Source of the DNA: Exophiala sp. HKRS030
Taxonomy: Eukaryota > Ascomycota > Eurotiomycetes > Chaetothyriales > Herpotrichiellaceae
Length of the DNA: 64,000 nucleotides
NCBI GenBank assembly: GCA_023897205.1
Contig: JAHWDD010000001.1
Span: 1,116,001-1,180,000, forward strand
Reading direction: 5' to 3'
Shown: in pieces, positions 57,903 through 64,000 of the stretch
How positions within the stretch are numbered: the first letter of the stretch is position 1
How the letters are laid out: every line of letters begins with the position of its first letter
The notes under the pieces: generated by a model
Told to the model about the DNA's origin: nothing
Seen by the model: only the letters and a program-made list of their open reading frames with translations
The model's database searches: none
Made by a program: the position numbers and the translations under genes

Positions 57903-58917
57903 CGTGTCCACGTTGCGCTGAAGGTGGACGCGATGCGGCTGTTGAACCCCTCGACTAAGAGGCGCAGGTGAGGTTAGGATCGGGTTCCCGCAAGGGTGAT
58001 TCCATTTAGTCCGGCGATTCGAGTACAAGGTCACCAGGCAGTCAAAGTAGGTCTATACAATGCAATTAGAAGTGTTATCTCGACGTTGGCGAGGCCGTTC
58101 TTCGGAGGCGTCTTCGCAGGACGTCCCTTCAAGATGCATCGCCAAACTCGGAAAGGCAAGCGCGACTCAAGTCTTGGCGATCACTTCACCTCGGAGCCAC
58201 ACAAACCACGCTGCTTTTATCAAACACACCATTCAGTTCCCCCTCGCCTCGGTCATCCTCGAGAGATGGCTTTCGCGCCTGGTATCAAACCATGAATCTT
58301 TTACACGCTCATCGTGCTAGACGAGCATCACCAGAGTGATGGAAGGATCCAGGAGAGTCCCGCAAACCCTTCTAGGCCGTGGTCTGAATAAGGATGCCAG
58401 GATAGTTGCCCAGCCAGGTTTGATTTTCGAGATAGTGCTGAGAGGAGACGAGATGGAAAAGAAGCTGTAAATACAGTTCTTCAGTTTCCTAGATGTCCCC
58501 ATTCTCGAAGCCTAATAATCTCTGGTTATATTACTAACTTTACTCTCGACTATGGAAGACCAACATCAAAATCGACTGTGCACATACAACATGTAGGCTT
58601 AAACTTGTCCAAAAAATGAGCATTAGATCTTTTTTCTATTCCAGCACTACGTAGCCTGCGGGACTACTGTTCCAGAATTCTATGTGAGAACTCACAGAAC
58701 CCTTCTTGGAATCGGTTTGCGGGTTTCCATGGTCAAAACAGCCGTAGTCGCTCTTGAACGCTGCTGAACAGCCCCAGCGCCGGTTGTCAGAACTCCAACT
58801 GCGGTACATCTCAACGCCGCCCATACAACTCGATGGGCCTAACGATTTCGACATGTCATGACTTGTGTCCTCACGTTCCCCATAACGGCTTCTAATTTAT
58901 GCGCCTCTTGATGCATC
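57903..58917. other. Spacer NTO1 promoter / SNU13 3' region
   Basis: 1 kb. On the minus strand 58854-58636 encodes a possible 72-residue Cys-containing peptide (see findings). Otherwise nothing recognised. Confidence 0.45.
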
Positions 58918-59409
58918 TTAGATCATCAGTCTCTCCACCTTGTTCTTCAACTCTCTGATCTGAGGCATGAGGTCGCTGCTCTCGTTCGTGGTGATGCTGG
59001 CCGCAATCACAGCCCTGCTGACGCCACAAGCGCGACCAAGAGCCACCTTGCTCGGTACGTAGACGTACGGCACGTTCTTATCCTCAGCGAGTAGGGGCAG
59101 ATGGAGGAGAATGGCGAGCGGCGAGGTATCGGCGGCGAGGATGAGGATCTCCGAAGTTCCACGGTTGAGAGTCTTGGTGGCTGTTGGGCTCAGACAATTA
59201 GTTTCTCCGTTCACGACAAGTTGTTTCTGGACGAACGCACCTTCGTTGGCACCTTTCTTTAGCTGACGATAATGACTAGCTTGCTGGACCAGGTCCAGGG
59301 TAAGTTGCGCCAGTTGCCCATCGGCGATCGGCCATGCTGCTCGAGAATCAGAAAACGTACGCAGCAGAAGTAAATGGGTATCGGTGATCGTACCTGCGCT
59401 TTCAGACAT
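58918..59409 (-). CDS. snu13: Snu13/15.5K kink-turn binding protein
   Basis: L7Ae-family protein that binds k-turns in U4 snRNA and box C/D snoRNAs. Exons 59409-59394, 59339-59241 and 59180-58918 give 125 aa, the standard length. Splicing removes the in-frame extras and gives [40 protein letters not shown], then [40 protein letters not shown] and the end KVERLMI. Near-identical to the family over its whole length. A CACGTG element lies 171 bp upstream. Confidence 0.97.
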   Translation of the reverse strand: MSESAGTITDTHLLLLRTFSDSRAAWPIADGQLAQLTLDLVQQASHYRQLKKGANEGAFVQKQLVVNGETNCLSPTATKTLNRGTSEILILAADTSPLAILLHLPLLAEDKNVPYVYVPSKVALGRACGVSRAVIAASITTNESSDLMPQIRELKNKVERLMI

Positions 59410-60204
59410 GATTTTGATGACTTGCCTCTGGCTCACTCAGCGGATCACGGCCAGGATACTGCGGTGTGAAAAATACAGGGATGCAACGTGAGATAGTCAA
59501 AAGAATGCAGACTCCCCAAAAAAAAACTTGCAGTCGACGATCCTCATCGGCACGGCTATGCTTGGCACCAATAATTTGGCACGTGATCTGCACCCCACGA
59601 CCCACCCAGATCTCCCCGTAGCGAAACTAAAGCCACAACTCATCCGTAGAGCCTAGACAGAGTACAGGGCGGCACCACTGTAGTCCCAAATCGCACGGGA
59701 AGGAGGAGGAGATGGTGGTGGTGGTGGTAGTAGTACAGAGATGTTGAATCTCTGACAGAGTGCACATTCGCGCAACACACAAGATCCAACTCCAGAACCA
59801 GAACCTCGTGATGCAGGGCGGTACCCAAGGAAGACTTGGCTCAAGATTACTGCAGTCTACAGTCTACAGTCGTCCCGTCATGCGATCCAGCAGCGGGAGC
59901 AGCGGCACAAGGAGGTTGTGGAGGACTGGAATCGCTGGCTAACCAGAAGAGCTCAGGCGAGCCCCCGATGTTTAGTTTCTCGTATCGTATGTGTGTGACT
60001 GTGTATGCCGGTTCTTCCAGATATACTCTGGGGGCATTTAGGTATGGTCTGGACTAGGCATTAAGAAGCTTGGAGAGCGAGAAATCTGGACCTTGTTTTG
60101 CTATTCGCGTTTCATGTCCATTTTGTCCTCTATGGGAGAAGGGTATCAGATGGGATGCGCTATTGTGTAATGAAATGCGGACCCTCCTTCGGAAACGAGT
60201 GCTA
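59410..60204. other. Spacer SNU13 promoter / esterase 3' region
   Basis: It holds CACGTG at 59580-59585 and a triple TCTACAG-like direct repeat near 59853-59870. No gene seen. Confidence 0.5.
59580..59585. promoter_or_regulatory. CACGTG element upstream of SNU13
   Basis: Core E-box 171 bp from the SNU13 ATG. Confidence 0.4.
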
Positions 60205-61545
60205 TCATTGCCAAAGACTGTCTGAGCATTCGAAACCTTTATCAATGACAATATGCCCTGGTTTCAAGCGGCGTCCTTGAATGAACCCGGCATACAAATG
60301 CTGCATGTGCTGACCTAACCTCTCTAATTCCTCCTTCGCCCCGGGACCCTTGAGCATAGGTGCATCTTGCCACGCACCCGGTCGGCCCAACACGAAAGGG
60401 ATATCGATGCAATGGTTTGCCTGGAGTTGACTCCCATTCGGACACCACCGAAACTCACAACTTGTGGCGCTGCCCCCGGCGTCATCCTCGACCTGCCTGC
60501 GAAATGCTTCCGACGGCCAGGCGAAGTAGCTTTTGGTCACCCACCACGTACCAAGTGACTCCAGAATCCGACCGACAACGGGCAAATTGTACAGGGACCT
60601 GAGGGGGCCCATCCAGCTAGCGAATGGGCGTCCGTCGTGCTCAGTCCATCCGATCATGATCGGGATGTTCTTGAGGCGGCTGTTGAGCCGAGTATCCAGG
60701 TCTTTCTCCTCCGGCAGAGGATAGTGGCCGATTGCAGGCCCAAACGGCATGACCTGTGGCCGGACTGGGTTCATCAGCATGCTTTTTTGAAGGCCCAAGA
60801 GCTCAGACGTAGACATTTTGCGTGGATCGGCAGTCAACAGGCTCGTTGCCTGACGTGCGAGCAAGTCAATAGTGGGGATTCGATCACGGATTTCTCGCAG
60901 CGGAGGACTCATCAGAATGGCTCGGTGAACGAGACCTTCGGTGTCGTCTGAAGCCAGTAGGCATATGATAGAGTCTGCCCCTGCAGACTGTCCCATGACG
61001 GTGATCCTGTCCGGGTCGCCACCGACGCTCGAGATGTTGGCTCTGATCCATTGTAAGGCTGCTCGCTGATCAAGCAGGCCCAAGTTGGCCGGTGCGATCC
61101 CCTCGATCATGAGGTACCCGAATACTCCGAGGCGGTGCGATACATTGACGCAGACAATCCCATGGTCTCTGGCGAGGCTGATCGGCGCGTAACAGTCGAG
61201 GTCACCACTGCCACTGATGAATGCACCTCCGTGTAACCACACCATCACTGGAGCTTGGCTGGCATTCGCAGGAGCGAAAATGCTAAGGTGCAGGCAGTCC
61301 TCGTCCATGCGTCTACCTGCGGAGATGGGTCCTAGAACAGACTCCAGGCGTGATGGGAGCTGTGGGCACATTGCCGGGAGTTCTCTGCAGTCCTTGGGAT
61401 CTGTCCACGCCAGCAACTGTCTCGGACGCCCAAAGCGAGATGCACCGGCGTATGGAATGCCGTGTGCAACGATGAGGTTGCCATCCCTGTTGACGAGGCA
61501 TGGTCCGGAGGGTGTTCTGATGGTTGTCGATTTAGCCTGCTCCAT
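60205..61545 (-). CDS. Type-B carboxylesterase-like alpha/beta hydrolase
   Basis: Predicted cytosolic ester or amide hydrolase; no signal peptide. Single exon, 446 aa, shorter than typical 500-560-aa secreted esterases. Oxyanion loop HGGAFISGSG (105-114), nucleophile elbow GQSAG with Ser187, acidic candidate in TEHDG (301-305), His378 in ANHCIDIPFVLG. EDCLHLSIFAP and NLGLLDQRAALQWIRANI are carboxylesterase family signatures. It lies 381 bp downstream of, and on the same strand as, the FAD monooxygenase. With the dioxygenase beyond, it may act on an acyl-anthranilate-type amide or ester; that role is inferred only from context. Confidence 0.85.
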   Translation of the reverse strand: MEQAKSTTIRTPSGPCLVNRDGNLIVAHGIPYAGASRFGRPRQLLAWTDPKDCRELPAMCPQLPSRLESVLGPISAGRRMDEDCLHLSIFAPANASQAPVMVWLHGGAFISGSGDLDCYAPISLARDHGIVCVNVSHRLGVFGYLMIEGIAPANLGLLDQRAALQWIRANISSVGGDPDRITVMGQSAGADSIICLLASDDTEGLVHRAILMSPPLREIRDRIPTIDLLARQATSLLTADPRKMSTSELLGLQKSMLMNPVRPQVMPFGPAIGHYPLPEEKDLDTRLNSRLKNIPIMIGWTEHDGRPFASWMGPLRSLYNLPVVGRILESLGTWWVTKSYFAWPSEAFRRQVEDDAGGSATSCEFRWCPNGSQLQANHCIDIPFVLGRPGAWQDAPMLKGPGAKEELERLGQHMQHLYAGFIQGRRLKPGHIVIDKGFECSDSLWQ

Positions 61546-61926
61546 CCTGGGCTCTCTTGCGCATTTGAATCCAAAGCGCCACTGTTCGTGAATCTTTGGC
61601 TATGTATTCAAAAGTGCACGCGATCGAAAAATTATAAGGGTCGAGATCAAGTGATTATATGGAGGACTGCATCCGCAATCTACCTTGGGTCATGTATCCG
61701 CAATGAGAGGAGTCGGCGTTTCAGCAGCGGCAATGTTCCAGACTACATATGCCTTATCTCATCCAGTGTCCTCTCACGCCTGATTTCCGAGCTTACTAGT
61801 AAATCTAAGTGACGGGAGCAGGTCCCTCGGAGGTGATACTCTAGTCTGTAGTTCTTTACTCGCATCAGTGAGACAAGATGACTGGGGAAAATCTACGGAC
61901 GGTTCAAGCCCAATGTACAGCTATGG
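61546..61926. other. Spacer esterase / FAD monooxygenase
   Basis: Esterase promoter and monooxygenase 3' UTR. No gene seen. Confidence 0.55.
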
Positions 61927-63334
61927 TCATGCTACAATCTCTGCGGGCACTGGCGTGGGACCTGGAGTCAAGTCGAATACCGCCCTCTCTTCCTTGACCC
62001 TCGCATTGAACCCTGAGACCTGGAATACCTGGCTGTCATCTCGAAGATTGTCAAGATCATGGCACTCCAGGCACGCAAATCTACTTAGAAGTACTGCTTC
62101 ATGTGTCCGCTCAACGACTTCGGCCTGGAAATCTCTGAGAGCTTCCTCACGAGATTTGACTCCCCTCCGCCACTGATTGAGCTGATGCACGAGTGCAGCC
62201 GCATCATACATTCCGTGGTTAGCTGCTTCACCACGATCTGTGTATCCAATTTTAGTGGATTGGTTGAGGAAAGAAATTGTTTGGAGACGGATAGACTTAC
62301 ACATTGTCATGGTATGTGCTGCATCACCAAGCAGTGTCACTCTTCCCTCACTTAACGGCCACTCTTGGGTAGGCCAGTCTTCTAGCACGATCTCGAGAGC
62401 ATGGGTGTCTTCAGGAATGTCAAGAATCGCCTGTCGGAGTAGTGGGAACATTCCACTCGACGCACAGGCAGCCTCTTTCGCCTTTGCTAGTTGCTCCTGT
62501 GGTGTTTTGGGCGTTTGGCCGTGCCTCTCAGTCAGCCAGCTCATGTTGAATTGACCTTCGTAGTAGGGGTCCGCGGTTCCGGCGCTGTCATTGCTCTCGG
62601 GCGTCGATAACATGGAGAAGAAGACGAAGTAGCCCGAGCCCGGATGGCAACCCTGCCACAACACTGGATGGATATCCCTGAAAGGCTGCATCTTCTCTGG
62701 TGGGAGTCGCAGAGTCAAACCCATGAAAGCGACCGGCAAGGGATTCAGTCGTGATTTCTCCTCCCCTAACAGCTGGCGTTTTATCTTACTGTTCTTACCA
62801 TCAACACCGAGCAACATGGAGCCTTCGACACAGTGGCCGTCAGCGAAATGGACAATTACTCCATCCTCTTTCAGCTCGAGAGACTTGAAAGATTTTCCCC
62901 ATTGCACGGGAATATCTGTGCACAGCAGCTGGCGCAACTTCTGTCGATTGAGCCGGTAGTGATGTCCTGATGGCATGGCATATTTGTCTTTGCCAGTCTC
63001 AAGATCCAGGAATCTGTAGCGGTCATGGGCTGGTTGATTTGCCGTCAGGCCACTTTTCCATCAAATGCAATGAAGATGGCTCACCTCGATCACCTGCAGC
63101 AGGATCAACCTGAATGGAGGGAATGCTATCGTACAGCTCCTTAGGCAGGCATGCCTGTAACGACGGCAAGCTCCAGTGAACTGTTATACCCCATCCTGCC
63201 GGTCTCGCATTGAGCGAGGTGTCTCTATCGTATATCTCGAAGGGGAAGCCAGCTTTCTTCAGACCCTGTGCCAGTGTGAGCCCGACAAGACCGGCACCAA
63301 TCACAATGATGGGTTTTGAAGGAGTTGTCGCCAT
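61927..63334 (-). CDS. FAD-dependent aromatic monooxygenase
   Basis: Flavoprotein hydroxylase of the p-hydroxybenzoate/salicylate hydroxylase class (FAD_binding_3). Exons 63334-63085, 63029-62301 and 62237-61927 give 429 aa. The N-terminal Rossmann motif is IIVIGAGLVGLTLAQGL, ending in an acidic residue (EIYDRD). GVDGKNSKIKRQL corresponds to the DG motif binding both FAD and NAD(P)H. GDAAHTMTM (318-326) is the second FAD motif; intron 2 splits it from YRGEAANHGMYDAA. No membrane helix or signal is seen, so it is probably soluble. Start chosen at 63334 because IIVIGAG follows within nine residues; an in-frame ATG at 63367 is less likely. It is divergent from the Hod-like gene; joint regulation is probable. 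Confidence 0.88.
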
Positions 63335-63825
63335 AATGTTAGGCAATATCAACTGATAAGCAACCACCCTTTACAGACCTGGGACAAGGCACTTGGGAAA
63401 AAAAACGAGACTCACATGAGCTTGTGACTATTTATTGGCTTACTCGATACGGTAGAATCAACATCTGTCCTTGTGACAAGACTGCCCAGTAATGAAAGGT
63501 CGCGATCCTTCGGCGGCATGGCAAGACGATGCCCAGACTGCGGGAAGCAACGAGTCGCCGACTTGACACCAAACTCGAGGCAAGAAGCCGACTAAACTGT
63601 ACCGAGTTCAGGGTTCCCGCCCGCTTCAACAGGCCAGTGCGCCACCTCCTGACAATCACTCATCGTCGGCCCGACACAAAAGTGTTGTGTAAGAGGACTA
63701 GGTACTTCTTAGGGTGCAGATAAATACGAATGATCGGATCATGATGAATACACTGATACGGTAGATCCCCTCACCCCTTCAGCTTCATCACAAGGCGATC
63801 ACTAGTAGCCAGCAAGAAGTCAAAA
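63335..63825. promoter_or_regulatory. Shared divergent promoter with two inverted repeats
   Basis: 491 bp between the starts of the monooxygenase and the Hod-like gene. At 63665-63675 GTCGG-C-CCGAC forms an inverted pair of CGG triplets, the kind of half-site used by Zn2Cys6 regulators. At 63730-63742 ATGATC-G-GATCAT is a perfect 13-bp inverted repeat, 84 bp before the Hod-like ATG. Function is inferred. Confidence 0.5.
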
Positions 63826-64000
63826 ATGATGTTCACCAAAACCATCAACGGTGTCGAGATAGCCTACGATGAGTCTGGCTATTCATCCGGGCCGCCCATC
63901 GTGCTTCTCACCGGATGGGCGCACGATATGCGACTCTACGATGAAATGCTGCCGCTGCTTGTCCCGACACACCGCGTGATCCGGATGTGCTGGCGGGGCC
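63826..64000 (+). CDS. Hod-type cofactor-free 2,4-dioxygenase / alpha/beta hydrolase, 5' part
   Basis: First 58 residues of an alpha/beta-hydrolase-fold protein; the rest lies beyond the window. Residues 26-38 read VLLTGWAHDMRLY and 50-57 RVIRMCWR, matching the GWCHDHR and RVI...NWRGH signatures of 1H-3-hydroxy-4-oxoquinaldine 2,4-dioxygenase (Hod/Qdo), enzymes that cleave hydroxyquinolones without metal or cofactor. The catalytic Ser, His and Asp lie downstream and cannot be checked, so another hydrolase of this fold (epoxide hydrolase, haloperoxidase) remains possible. Tandem ATG codons at 63826 and 63829. No signal peptide. Divergent from the FAD monooxygenase. Confidence 0.7.
   Translation, partial: MMFTKTINGVEIAYDESGYSSGPPIVLLTGWAHDMRLYDEMLPLLVPTHRVIRMCWRG

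Noticed and set aside
1..64000. One secondary-metabolite cluster linking the left decarboxylase with the right-end oxygenases
   Set aside because: They lie 60 kb apart with housekeeping genes between them, and no synthase is present.

Overview
The window is nuclear DNA of a filamentous ascomycete (Pezizomycotina). It carries 26 protein genes, about half of them split by short GT-AG introns (roughly 48-140 nt, often with CTAAC or CTGAC branch points), separated by 0.2-2.3 kb spacers. The gene set includes families typical of moulds and lost from budding yeast (a FAN1 nuclease, a 6-methylsalicylate-decarboxylase-type amidohydrolase, an SNF5 protein ending in a GATA finger). I cannot name order or species; a Eurotiomycetes or Dothideomycetes relative is a guess. 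I found no rRNA, tRNA, transposon or CRISPR array. All exon borders were read by eye from splice signals and family conservation.

Layout. 1-912 (-) is the 3'-truncated amidohydrolase. 1.9-10.0 kb: SFH1/SNF5 (+), SEC13 (+), mitochondrial glutamyl-tRNA synthetase (-), a farnesylated type I DnaJ (+); from SEC13 exon 4 onward this block is strikingly GC-rich. 11.0-22.7 kb, all minus: an endosomal Na+/H+ exchanger, the STH1/SNF2 remodeller ATPase, a BAR-domain protein, ribosomal protein uL2. 24.3-43.1 kb, all plus: a WHIM-motif chromatin protein, ERV46, a short-chain dehydrogenase, VPS53, a short MEX67-like protein, a class 3 lipase, FAN1. 43.4-59.4 kb, all minus: an aspartate/glutamate carrier, a Myb/SANT protein, a small conserved protein, a Tra2-like RNA-binding protein, NTO1, SNU13. 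60.2-64.0 kb: a carboxylesterase (-), a FAD monooxygenase (-) and the 5' end of a Hod-type 2,4-dioxygenase (+).

Themes. Most genes are housekeeping and fall into chromatin (SFH1, STH1, WHIM protein, NTO1), membrane traffic (SEC13, ERV46, VPS53, NHX1, BAR protein), RNA (MEX67-like, Tra2-like, SNU13, uL2) and mitochondria (GluRS, AGC1). SFH1 and STH1 are partner subunits of one remodelling complex.

The accessory part is the right end. Esterase + flavin monooxygenase + Hod-like dioxygenase is the same enzyme trio as in bacterial alkylquinolone-degrading aqdABC clusters. The monooxygenase and dioxygenase share a divergent promoter holding two inverted repeats. This is the best candidate here for an undescribed catabolic or quorum-quenching system, and it continues past the window.
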